Origin: Brachyspira suanatina
GTDB lineage: Bacteria > Spirochaetota > Brachyspiria > Brachyspirales > Brachyspiraceae
Reading direction: 5' to 3'
Assembly (NCBI RefSeq): GCF_001049755.1
Contig: NZ_CVLB01000001.1
Span: forward strand, 310,001-374,000
Length of the DNA stretch: 64,000 nt
Shown here: positions 55,085 through 63,311 of the stretch, piece after piece
Position numbering within the stretch: position 1 is the stretch's first letter
Layout of the letters: every line of letters begins with the position of its first letter
Made by a program: the position numbers and the translations under genes
The notes under the pieces: model-generated
What the model saw: the letters and a program-made list of their open reading frames with translations, nothing else
Databases searched by the model: none
What the model was told of the DNA's origin: nothing

Positions 55085-55140
55085 CAACAGGACCCCCAGC
55101 ATCATCATTTATATGATATGCATCATGGGGGACATTTTTT
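55085..55140 (+). ncRNA. Predicted small RNA / attenuator preceding the Abi gene
   Basis: A short transcript unit of about 55 bases between the promoter at 55052 and the Abi coding region. It folds as CCCCC(A)GCAT-C-ATCAT, loop TTAT, ATGAT-ATGC-ATCATGGGGG (55093-55131), followed by ACATTTTTT. This ends like a rho-independent terminator 15 bases before the Abi start codon. It could be a stand-alone RNA that restrains the toxin, or a transcription attenuator. The structure is seen in sequence; the function is inferred from recalled reports that AbiF-type genes pair with non-coding RNAs. Confidence 0.55.
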
Positions 55141-55155
55141 ATTTGTGCTTATTTT

Positions 55156-56052
55156 ATGTGTTATATAAAACGTCCTTATAAATATAAAGAGCAGCTTCAA
55201 AAATTAAAAGATAGAGGCTGCATTATTAATGACGATAAAAAATGTATATCTATACTTGAATCAGTAAATTATTATCGTTTTAGTGCTTATTTTTTACCTT
55301 TCAAACAAAGTAACGGAAATTATATTAATGGTACTTCATTTGAAAAAGTTTTTAATATTTATGAGTTTGATAGAAAATTGCATACTATATTATTTAATGC
55401 ATTAGAAGAGATAGAAATTTTTATTAGAGCAAAAATAGCATATTATCATGCCCATAAATATGGAGCGTTAGGATATTTGTATGAAACAAATTTTTATAAT
55501 AAAAATTATAATCAAAAATATATAAATAAAATTATAAATTATCATAAAAAATTTATAAACAATTTTCAAAGAGAAATAAAAAGTAATGAAAAAGTATTAT
55601 TTGTTAAACATCATATAGATAATTATAATTCTTATTTTCCTATATGGGTTGCCACAGAAATATTTACATTTGGAATGTTATCAACTTTTTTTGCTAACTT
55701 AAAATTAGACGACAGAAAAGTATTAGCGAAAGATATGTATAACATTACTGCTAAACAATTAGAAAGTTGGCTTCGTTGCTGTACGGATTTAAGAAATATT
55801 TGTGCTCATTATGGAAGACTTTATTATAGAATTTTTTCATCTATTCCAAAACAAATGAATAATTTAGATAAAAATTCGGAAAGGAAATTATGGGGAGCTA
55901 TTTTATTAGTTAAGGAATTATATCCTTTTAAAGATAAATGGAATAATGAAATATTACCCAATTTTATTAAGCTTATTAATGAATATGAAAATGATATAGA
56001 TTTTGTTCATATAGGATTTCCAAAAGAATGGACAGATTATTTAAAAAAGTAG
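55156..56052 (+). CDS. Abi-family (AbiD/AbiF-like) HEPN protein
   Basis: 298 aa of the Abi_2 family, linked to abortive phage infection. N-terminal features are RPYKYKEQLQKLKDRG and LESVNYYRFSAYFLPF; the middle has YEFDRKLHTILFNALEEIEIFIRAKIAY. The C-terminal HEPN ribonuclease motif RxxxxH is RNICAH, followed by YGRLYYR. There is no Shine-Dalgarno before the ATG, and a terminator-like hairpin lies 25 bases upstream, so expression is probably held low. A family-A repeat begins 20 bases after the stop. Probable RNA-cleaving toxin or defence effector. Confidence 0.85.
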   Translation: MCYIKRPYKYKEQLQKLKDRGCIINDDKKCISILESVNYYRFSAYFLPFKQSNGNYINGTSFEKVFNIYEFDRKLHTILFNALEEIEIFIRAKIAYYHAHKYGALGYLYETNFYNKNYNQKYINKIINYHKKFINNFQREIKSNEKVLFVKHHIDNYNSYFPIWVATEIFTFGMLSTFFANLKLDDRKVLAKDMYNITAKQLESWLRCCTDLRNICAHYGRLYYRIFSSIPKQMNNLDKNSERKLWGAILLVKELYPFKDKWNNEILPNFIKLINEYENDIDFVHIGFPKEWTDYLKK

Positions 56053-56072
56053 TTATTATATTATGTAATTTT

Positions 56073-56400
56073 ATTTACATACCCAGCCCTTTATATTTTA
56101 TTGTTTTATTTATAAATTTTAATTTTGATTATATTTATTGTGTAATTAGAAATTTTAGCACCCGCCCAAGCGTTTATTAAATTTAAAAATTTACTCTACG
56201 CACGGTTAGCTAAATTTTATATGCATTTAAAGTTACAATTTACAACAAAATCATATATTTAATTTCGCTCTGCGTGCGGTAAGTTAATTATAAATTTAAA
56301 TAAATCTAGGGTGGGTGCTATATTTTCTTTTATGTTTTCTAGAAAAGTGTAGTTAAATATTATTGATAAAATTAATAAGAAAATAGGGCGGGAGAGTGAT
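56073..56400. repeat. Family A nested-palindrome repeat, copy A5
   Basis: Left TTTACATACCCAGCCCTTTA, then AAATTTTAGCACCCGCCCAA (56150-56169), TCTACGCACGGTTAGCTAAA, and on the other side CTCTGCGTGCGGTAAG (56270-56285), CTAGGGTGGGTGCT (56308-56321) and AGGGCGGG (56385-56392). The paired arms GCACCC/GGGTGC and CGCACG/CGTGCG are in nested order. It fills the gap between convergent genes. Confidence 0.8.
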
Positions 56401-56416
56401 AATAAAGTTTAAAATA

Positions 56417-56450
56417 TAAAAGCCCCATTGAAAATAATGAGGCTTTTTCT
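56417..56450. terminator. Terminator of the phosphohexomutase gene
   Basis: AAAAAGCCCCATT-GAAAAT-AATGAGGCTTTTT hairpin between convergent genes. Confidence 0.8.
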
Positions 56451-56470
56451 ATTTTATTTAATTATATAAA

Positions 56471-58162
56471 TTATTCTTTAATAAACTTTTTGAAATTAGC
56501 TACTTTTTCTTTAGCAACTGCAAGTCTCTTATCTTTGCTTTCTTTTACGCAAACTTCAAAATAGAATTTGATTTTTGGCTCAGTACCAGAAGGTCTGATA
56601 GTAATTTTAGTTTTATCTTCAAGTATGTATTGAAGAACATTAGATTTAGGTAAAGTAATATCTTTTATTTTTTTACCAGTATTATCATAAACTTCTTTTT
56701 TCTCATAATCGCTTATGCTTTCAACTTTTACACCTGAAATTTCTTTAGGTAAATTGTTTCTGTAATAAGTCATCAAATCAGCTATAGCTTTAGCTCCGTC
56801 AGCACCTTTTTTAGTTATAGATATAGTTTCTTCATAGAAGTATCCATATTTTTCATAAATGCTTTCTAAATAATCAGCTAAAGTCATATTGTTGTCTTTA
56901 CAATAAGCAAGAACTTCAGCAAGCATTAAACAAGAACTAACACCGTCTTTATCACGTACATTAGAATTAATACAATATCCGAAACTTTCTTCAAATCCGA
57001 ATAAATATGTACCTTCTTTATCTCTTTCTATAACATCAGCAATCCATTTGAATCCTGTAAGAACATCGTAAAGCTTAACATTATTAGCATCAGCAATAGC
57101 TCTTGCAAGTTCAGTAGTAACTATAGTTTTTACTATATATGGATTTTTAACATTCTTTTTATTTGTAATGAGATAGTAAGCCATAATAGAACCTATTTGG
57201 TTTCCAGTAAGGTACATATAAGAACCATCTTTAGTAAGCAAAGCACATCCCATTCTATCGCAGTCAGGGTCAGTACCCATAACAAGCTCAGCACCTATTT
57301 CTTTAGCTTTATCAACAGCAATTTTTAATGCTTCAGGGTTTTCTGGGTTAGGTGATTCAACAGTAGGGAAATTTCCGTTAGGCGGCTGAGCTCCTTCCAT
57401 AGTTGTTAAATTAGTGAATCCTGCCTTTCTTAAAGCCATAGGAACCATTTTGTATCCGGAACCATGAATAGGAGTATAAACTATTTTTATATCATGATGT
57501 TTTTTGATGATATCAGGGTTAACTAAATATCCCATTAAATCATTCATATATTTATCTTCAATATCTTTTCCTATGATAGTAACTTTTGAAGAATCTCCCA
57601 TTTTTACTTCTTCAGGCTTAACTTTTAATACTTCATCTATGATGTTTTTGTCATGAGGGGGTATAACCTGAGCTCCGTCAGTCCAATATACTTTATAACC
57701 ATTATATTCTTTAGGGTTATGGCTTGCAGTAACAACTATACCAGCTATACAGTCTAAACTTCTAACTGCATAAGAAAGAAGTGAAATAGGGTGAATATCA
57801 TCGTATAAATAAACGCTTATTCCATTTGAAGAAAGTATTTCAGCAGCGGCTTTAGAAAATACATCAGAATTATTTCTTGAGTCATAACCTATAGCAACTT
57901 TATAATTACTTCCACCCTGTTTTAATATATAGTTAGCCAAACCTTGAGTAGCAACACCAACAGTATATTTGTTCATTCTGTTAGTACCAACTCCCATTAT
58001 TCCTCTAAGACCGCCGGTACCGAATTCTAAGTCTCTGTAGAAAGCATCTATTAATTCTTTTTCATTACCAGCATCTAATAATGCCTTAATCTCTTTTTTG
58101 GTTTCTTCATCATAAGAACCATTAAGCCAAGAGTCAATTCTAGCTTTTACTTCTTGTTCCAT
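56471..58162 (-). CDS. Phosphoglucomutase/phosphomannomutase
   Basis: 563-aa alpha-D-phosphohexomutase that interconverts hexose 1- and 6-phosphates. Substrate loop GTGGLRGIMG near residue 48; phosphoserine loop VTASHNPKEYNGYK near 138, with Ser at the active position. The metal-binding loop is GTDPDCDRMG near residue 290, the sugar loop GFEESFGY near 385 and the phosphate loop RPSGTEPKIKFY near 525. Length fits the long PgcA-type enzyme. It is monocistronic with a GAGG ribosome site. It supplies glucose 1-phosphate for sugar-nucleotide synthesis or uses glycogen products. Confidence 0.94.
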   Translation of the reverse strand: MEQEVKARIDSWLNGSYDEETKKEIKALLDAGNEKELIDAFYRDLEFGTGGLRGIMGVGTNRMNKYTVGVATQGLANYILKQGGSNYKVAIGYDSRNNSDVFSKAAAEILSSNGISVYLYDDIHPISLLSYAVRSLDCIAGIVVTASHNPKEYNGYKVYWTDGAQVIPPHDKNIIDEVLKVKPEEVKMGDSSKVTIIGKDIEDKYMNDLMGYLVNPDIIKKHHDIKIVYTPIHGSGYKMVPMALRKAGFTNLTTMEGAQPPNGNFPTVESPNPENPEALKIAVDKAKEIGAELVMGTDPDCDRMGCALLTKDGSYMYLTGNQIGSIMAYYLITNKKNVKNPYIVKTIVTTELARAIADANNVKLYDVLTGFKWIADVIERDKEGTYLFGFEESFGYCINSNVRDKDGVSSCLMLAEVLAYCKDNNMTLADYLESIYEKYGYFYEETISITKKGADGAKAIADLMTYYRNNLPKEISGVKVESISDYEKKEVYDNTGKKIKDITLPKSNVLQYILEDKTKITIRPSGTEPKIKFYFEVCVKESKDKRLAVAKEKVANFKKFIKE

Positions 58163-58282
58163 ATATGCACCTCTCTCTATATTATTTATTTTATTTAAAA
58201 ATATTTTTTAAGAAAAAATTAAAAAATTCTATATATAAATTATAGTATACAAAAAGTATATAATCAAGTTAAAATATGTTAA

Positions 58283-58954
58283 TTATTCAGGCATAGAAAC
58301 GCCGTAATGTATATTAACCCAAGTAACACCTAAAAAATTTTTCCATCTGCCGTCCCCAGGGTCTTTTGTTACATTTGGAAGATATAAATCAGAGGGTTTT
58401 ACGGTTCCAGCAAATGGGGTTCCAGCTATTGTATTTGGAGAAGTTCCTAAATATTCTATATTTTTTAAAGAATTACAGTTTTCAAAGCTTGAGTTATCAA
58501 TAATTAATAACAGAGAAGGTAATTGAACATTCACTAAAGATGTACAGCCTTTAAAAAAATTTGCTATTATTTTTTGAGATGATGCAAAATAAACTGTTGT
58601 TACAAATAAAGAATTTTCTAATGTGTAAATATAATTACTTTCCATAACAGCTTTAGATAAATCTAATTCAACATTAGTTTCATTTTTAAGAGCATTTTTT
58701 ATATTATCAAAAATTTTAGAATTTGCCCCAATATATCCTTCAATAACAATAATATTTTTTCCTGTAGTATTTCTATTTTTTTGTAAAGCATCTTTAATAT
58801 CTGCTTCTGTGGCATTAGCATCAATTATATAAAGATTTTTGTTTGAATTATTATCATAAATTCCGTCACTAAATCCATCAAATGGAGATATTATTTTATA
58901 TTTGCATGAGCATGTTATTATCATTAATATTAATAATACAACTATATTTTTCAT
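58283..58954 (-). CDS. BspA-like lipoprotein, short form
   Basis: 223 aa. It has a lipoprotein signal (IITCSC, Cys15 or 17) and an acidic N-terminal domain (NATEADIKDALQKNRNTTGKNIIVIEGYIG). This is followed by a few LRR_5-type leucine-rich units (IIDNSSFENCNSLKNIEYLG) and a conserved end cassette, DLYLPNVTKDPGDGRWKNFL ... HYGVSMPE. The same layout is seen in the 60101-60793 gene. A surface or periplasmic adhesion/binding role is typical of BspA-like proteins, but not shown here. Confidence 0.85.
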   Translation of the reverse strand: MKNIVVLLILMIITCSCKYKIISPFDGFSDGIYDNNSNKNLYIIDANATEADIKDALQKNRNTTGKNIIVIEGYIGANSKIFDNIKNALKNETNVELDLSKAVMESNYIYTLENSLFVTTVYFASSQKIIANFFKGCTSLVNVQLPSLLLIIDNSSFENCNSLKNIEYLGTSPNTIAGTPFAGTVKPSDLYLPNVTKDPGDGRWKNFLGVTWVNIHYGVSMPE

Positions 58955-58971
58955 TTATATATTTTCCTTTT

Positions 58972-59979
58972 TTAATTAGGCATAGATTTGCCAAAAATGA
59001 TGCTACCTTTATTTTTCCAGTCATATCCCAAGAAATTGTCCCAGCTTCCATCATCTGATTTTACATTTGGTAGATATAAATTTATTGCGGTTAATTGAGA
59101 ATCAAATATATCTATTCCTATGGATGTTATATCTGAAGATTTATTTCCTGCATATTCTATATTTTTTAAAACAGGACATCCTGAAAAAACTCTATCTCCT
59201 ATTCCTGTTATATTAGCATTTAATCTTATAGATTCCAATGATTTACAGTTATAGAATACAGCATCTCCAATTATTTTTGTTTTTGATGGTATATTAATTG
59301 TTTTTAATGATACACAGTCATAGAATGCCTTTGAATTTATACCGTCCATTATAGTTTCAGGAAGTATAATAGTAATTAAACTAGCACAGTCATTAAATAT
59401 TCCATTATTTATGATTGTCATTTTTGTTTTTGAAATATCTGCTAAATATAAAGATCTGCAGCTTTTGAATGCCTCTTGGGCAATTTCTGTTATAGAAGCA
59501 GGAAAATTAATTGTTTTTAAAACTAAACAACCTGAAAATGCACCTATACCTATAGTTGTTATAGTATCAGGTAATTTTACATGAATTAAATTTTTATTAT
59601 CAGTAAATGAATTATCTGCTAATTTTATAATATCTGTTCTGCTTAAATCAAGAGAAACACCTTTAAGATACTTCTCTTTTTTTATGATTGTATTAATGGT
59701 GCTTATTATATTATTTTTATCTATATTATCTTTAGTATCTTTTAAAAAGATTATATAGCAATTATATTCGTTAAAATATTCCTGCATTATCAATTCTATT
59801 TTATCTTCTTTATAATCTGATTTTATAAAATATTTTGGGTCTACATTTTCCGGTATATTAGAAACAGGGATATCACTGTTGCTATATGATTCATCTAAAT
59901 AAAATGGATCTGTAACTTTATAATTATTGCATGATATTAATAGTATAAGTAATAATAATAATTTTAACTTCATGAACAT
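58972..59979 (-). CDS. BspA-like lipoprotein, long form
   Basis: 335 aa with lipobox LISC and at least six LRR_5 repeats (residues about 110-300), e.g. LPDTITTIGIGAFSGCLVLK, FPASITEIAQEAFKSCRSLY and IPSKTKIIGDAVFYNCKSLE. It has the same terminal cassette as its neighbours (LYLPNVKSDDGSWDNFLGYD ... GKSMPN). Either ATG of the Met-Phe-Met start is usable. It is closely similar to the 60806-61879 gene and reads in the same direction as the short form 17 bases downstream. Confidence 0.87.
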   Translation of the reverse strand: MFMKLKLLLLLILLISCNNYKVTDPFYLDESYSNSDIPVSNIPENVDPKYFIKSDYKEDKIELIMQEYFNEYNCYIIFLKDTKDNIDKNNIISTINTIIKKEKYLKGVSLDLSRTDIIKLADNSFTDNKNLIHVKLPDTITTIGIGAFSGCLVLKTINFPASITEIAQEAFKSCRSLYLADISKTKMTIINNGIFNDCASLITIILPETIMDGINSKAFYDCVSLKTINIPSKTKIIGDAVFYNCKSLESIRLNANITGIGDRVFSGCPVLKNIEYAGNKSSDITSIGIDIFDSQLTAINLYLPNVKSDDGSWDNFLGYDWKNKGSIIFGKSMPN

Positions 59980-60100
59980 TCTTATAATTTTTCCTCATAT
60001 TTTATCTTTTAAAAAACTTTACATTAATTTTTAAGAAGTTTAAATAAGTTAGAGAATTATATATAAAAAAAATATATAATCAAGTATAAATATGCATTAA

Positions 60101-60793
60101 TTATTTAGGCATAGAAGTGTTGTAATGTATTTTGTTCCATTTAGAACCTAAAAAATTATCCCAGCTTTGATCCCCTGGATCTGTTTTTACATTTGGAAGA
60201 TACAAGTCAGTAGGCTGCAGACCAGTAAAAGGTGTACCATTTATTATGTTTGGAGAAGTTCCTAAATATTCAACATTTTTTAATGATGTACATCCTGAAA
60301 AACTTGTTTGATCTATTGTATCTAAAGTCTTTTGTAATTGTATACTAGTTACAGAAGTACATCCTTTTAAAAAATTACCAACTAATGTTCTAGATGATGG
60401 GAGAAGAACTATTGTTAATTCTTTAAAGTTTTCTAAAGTTCCTTTAAAATTACTTTCCAATGTAGACATTGATAAGTCTAACTCTATATCTGTTTTACCG
60501 CTTATTACTTTTTTTATATTATCAAATATTAAAGAACTTTGATTTATATATCCTTCCACTATTATTAAATTTTTACCGGTTAATTGTTTATTGTTTTCAA
60601 GTGAATTTCGTACTTCTTCTTCACTGGAGCTTGCTCCTACAGTATACAAATTTTGATTATTATTATTTCCATTATTCCCATTATTATATATATTATTTCC
60701 CTCATCAATATCAATAATAGGCGATACTATTTTATATTTACAAGATACAATCATTAAAGAAATAAGTATAAATAATGCTGTTATTTTTTTCAT
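60101..60793 (-). CDS. BspA-like lipoprotein, short form, second copy
   Basis: 230 aa, start ATG 60793 with AAAGGA upstream (an in-frame TTG six bases earlier is less likely). The lipobox is IVSC with Cys18. An Asn-rich linker (NNIYNNGNNGNNNNQ) precedes a domain near-identical in layout to the 58283 gene: ASSSEEEVRNSLENNKQLTG, then GTLENFKELTIVLLPSSRTL and LRR_5 units. The C-terminal cassette is DLYLPNVKTDPGDQSWDNFL. It is paired with the long form just upstream (12-base gap). Confidence 0.86.
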   Translation of the reverse strand: MKKITALFILISLMIVSCKYKIVSPIIDIDEGNNIYNNGNNGNNNNQNLYTVGASSSEEEVRNSLENNKQLTGKNLIIVEGYINQSSLIFDNIKKVISGKTDIELDLSMSTLESNFKGTLENFKELTIVLLPSSRTLVGNFLKGCTSVTSIQLQKTLDTIDQTSFSGCTSLKNVEYLGTSPNIINGTPFTGLQPTDLYLPNVKTDPGDQSWDNFLGSKWNKIHYNTSMPK

Positions 60794-60805
60794 TGTCAAT
60801 TTCCT

Positions 60806-61879
60806 TTATTTAGGCATGGATTTTCCATAATGAATAGTTTTCCAAGCAACAGCTAAAAAATTATCCCAGCTTCCATTATTAGGGTCTTCTGCCACATTAG
60901 GAAGGTATAAATCTTTTGCTGGTGAACCCATGAATGTATCATTTTCTTGAAGTATTTTTACAGGATCTTTTCCCAAATATTCAACATTTTGAAGCATTTT
61001 ACAATCAGAAAAAACCTTACCTTCTGATGGATTTACAAGAGTTTTTATACTATCAGGTAAACTTATATCAGTTAATGAAGAACAAAGGTTAAAGGCATTA
61101 TCACTTATACTAGTTAATCCTTGATTTAATTTTATATTTTTTAATGATTTACAGCTGTAAAATGCTGCTATTCCTATAGATTGTAAAGTTGATGGAAAAT
61201 TAATTGATTCCAATGATGTACAGTAATTGAATGCGCCATCTTCTATTGAAGTTAATCCTTCAGGAAGTATTACTTCTCTCAAAGTAACACAATTTTGAAA
61301 TGAATTATTAGCTATAGTTTTTACTTTTGATGCTATATTAATAATTTCTAAAGACATACAGTCTTTAAAAGCTAAAGATTTTATATCTGTGATAGAGTCT
61401 ACAAGATTTATATATTTTAATCTTTCACATGATTCAAATGCAGATGAATTTATCATTTTTAATGAGTTAGGAAGCTTAATTTCTATTAAATTTTTATTTG
61501 CCTTAAATGCATTTTGTGCTATTTCTGTCATATCAGTTCGGCTTAAATCAACAGCAACTCCGTTATGAAAATAAGCAGATTTATTAACTACTTTATTTAT
61601 TGTTTCTATTGTTTTATTTTTATCTATATTATCTTTAGTATCATCTAAAAATATTATATATTCCCCAAAATTTTTGAAATATTTATTCATTATATCTTCT
61701 ATTTGCTGTTCAGTGTAAGATGCTTTGATAAAATATTGACTGTCTACATATTCTGGTATAATACTTGTGTTATCATTATTATTGTTATTTTTAATTGTAA
61801 ATGGATCAGTAACTCTATAATTAGAGCAGGAAATAGCTAATAAATATATAATGAAAATATATTTAATATTTCTAATCAT
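60806..61879 (-). CDS. BspA-like lipoprotein, long form, second copy
   Basis: 357 aa with lipobox AISC and Cys18. The N-terminal domain (ASYTEQQIEDIMNKYFKNFG) is shared with the 58972 gene. About seven LRR_5 units follow, e.g. LPNSLKMINSSAFESCERLK, LPEGLTSIEDGAFNYCTSLE and LNQGLTSISDNAFNLCSSLT. The end cassette is DLYLPNVAEDPNNGSWDNFL. It is first in the run of four lipoprotein genes and probably heads a two-gene unit with the short form downstream. Confidence 0.87.
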   Translation of the reverse strand: MIRNIKYIFIIYLLAISCSNYRVTDPFTIKNNNNNDNTSIIPEYVDSQYFIKASYTEQQIEDIMNKYFKNFGEYIIFLDDTKDNIDKNKTIETINKVVNKSAYFHNGVAVDLSRTDMTEIAQNAFKANKNLIEIKLPNSLKMINSSAFESCERLKYINLVDSITDIKSLAFKDCMSLEIINIASKVKTIANNSFQNCVTLREVILPEGLTSIEDGAFNYCTSLESINFPSTLQSIGIAAFYSCKSLKNIKLNQGLTSISDNAFNLCSSLTDISLPDSIKTLVNPSEGKVFSDCKMLQNVEYLGKDPVKILQENDTFMGSPAKDLYLPNVAEDPNNGSWDNFLAVAWKTIHYGKSMPK

Positions 61880-61962
61880 AAATAACCTCTATCTAAGTAT
61901 TATATTCATTTTTTTACAGTATTCAATTTTTATTATAAAAAAATTAATACTTGTAAAATTAT

Positions 61963-62610
61963 TTATAATTTTGGCACTTTGAATCTCAAACCAAATAATA
62001 CTTCATGATATCCGTCAGCCTTAGTATCCAATAAATATCTATAGCCCAAATCTATAGACATATAAGGTAATACATTAAAAGCCATTCCGCCACTGAATCC
62101 AAACACTATTGTGCTTTTTGATAGTCTCTTTTGTATTTTATTATTATCAGTATATGTACCTACTAAATAATCATTTATTTTAGTTCCTATGGATATTCCC
62201 AAATAAATAGTAAAAGGCGGATATTCATTTAATAAAGTTTGTCTATATGTTTCATCTGTTAATTTTTCTTTTATAAGAAAAAAGTTAATATCAAAATATA
62301 CTGAACCTAATAGAGTATGCATTTTTATATCATTAGTCATTCCTATTACAGTTCTTCCCATATATTCAAATTCAAATCTTACAGGAGAAGATTTATTTAT
62401 AGTTGGTATACTGTATCCTAAAGAAAATCCTCCGCCTAGATAATTAAAATATCCTAGATTATTACCGGTTTTTTTATAAGCATAATTTCCATCATGTGAA
62501 AAAATAAACTTAGGAGTAATATATAAACCTTCAGGAATAAATGAAAATAGTTTTTGATTATTATGAAATAAAAACACAATCATAAATATAATAAAATAAT
62601 ATCTTTTCAT
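61963..62610 (-). CDS. Putative outer-membrane beta-barrel protein
   Basis: 215 aa with a signal peptide (about residues 1-23) and repeated amphipathic strands (FRFEFEYMGRTVIG, MSIDLGYRYLLDTKADGYHE). It is a small barrel, probably eight strands, with a paralogue 12 bases upstream (62622-63290) that shares the VRFEFEY and YMSIDLGYRY/LISLDLSYRV patterns. Brachyspira variable surface proteins are of similar size and style, but the family is not confirmed. Confidence 0.75.
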   Translation of the reverse strand: MKRYYFIIFMIVFLFHNNQKLFSFIPEGLYITPKFIFSHDGNYAYKKTGNNLGYFNYLGGGFSLGYSIPTINKSSPVRFEFEYMGRTVIGMTNDIKMHTLLGSVYFDINFFLIKEKLTDETYRQTLLNEYPPFTIYLGISIGTKINDYLVGTYTDNNKIQKRLSKSTIVFGFSGGMAFNVLPYMSIDLGYRYLLDTKADGYHEVLFGLRFKVPKL

Positions 62611-62621
62611 CTAATCCGCTC

Positions 62622-63290
62622 CTAAAAATTAAACCTTAAAGATGTTACTATATCATGATTAGACTGAAGTTCTGTAGTGAAAGTTACTCTATAGCTTAAA
62701 TCTAAACTAATTAACGGGGTTATATGAAATGCCAAACCGCCTCCAAGTCCGTAAAGAAATTGCACTGTATTATAGTAATAACTGTATTGAAAAATACCAT
62801 TCTGTTCAAAAGTATTACTAGTTATATATGTGTTTAGTCCTGCTCCAATCAAGAATCCAGCATAAACAGCCATTAAAGGCCTTTTTCCATTATTAATTCT
62901 AGTTCTAATTGAATCAGGATTGTCATAATTTATATACCAAAAATAAAAATCATAATAAGCACCGAATAAAAAACTATGTGAATACATTGTTTTTACTTTC
63001 GGTATGTAAACATTTCCTAACATAGGATTTCTATATAAATATTCAAATTCAAGTCTTACAGTACTGTATTTATGAAATATGTTGAAGTTATATCCTATTG
63101 CAATACCGCCTCCTACATATAAGTTTTGTGTATTTTTTTTATTATCATTTTGCTTTCTTATTCCTGAATCTTCTATTTCAAATAGGAATTTAGGTGATAA
63201 ATATGCTCCTATATCCATAGACATAAGCATATTAGCGAAACATGATGATAATATAGAGATTAATAAAAATTTTCTTATCAAAAAATTCAT
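62622..63290 (-). CDS. Putative outer-membrane beta-barrel protein, paralogue
   Basis: 222 aa with a signal peptide (about residues 1-24, ending MLMS) and a C-terminal phenylalanine (TSLRFNF) typical of BamA-inserted barrels. Strand patterns VRLEFEYLYRN and ISLDLSYRVTF match the neighbour at 61963. It is the middle of three barrel-type genes in tandem, consistent with a surface-protein cluster. Function unknown. Confidence 0.77.
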   Translation of the reverse strand: MNFLIRKFLLISILSSCFANMLMSMDIGAYLSPKFLFEIEDSGIRKQNDNKKNTQNLYVGGGIAIGYNFNIFHKYSTVRLEFEYLYRNPMLGNVYIPKVKTMYSHSFLFGAYYDFYFWYINYDNPDSIRTRINNGKRPLMAVYAGFLIGAGLNTYITSNTFEQNGIFQYSYYYNTVQFLYGLGGGLAFHITPLISLDLSYRVTFTTELQSNHDIVTSLRFNF

Positions 63291-63311
63291 AAAATGATTT
63301 CCTTAAAAACA

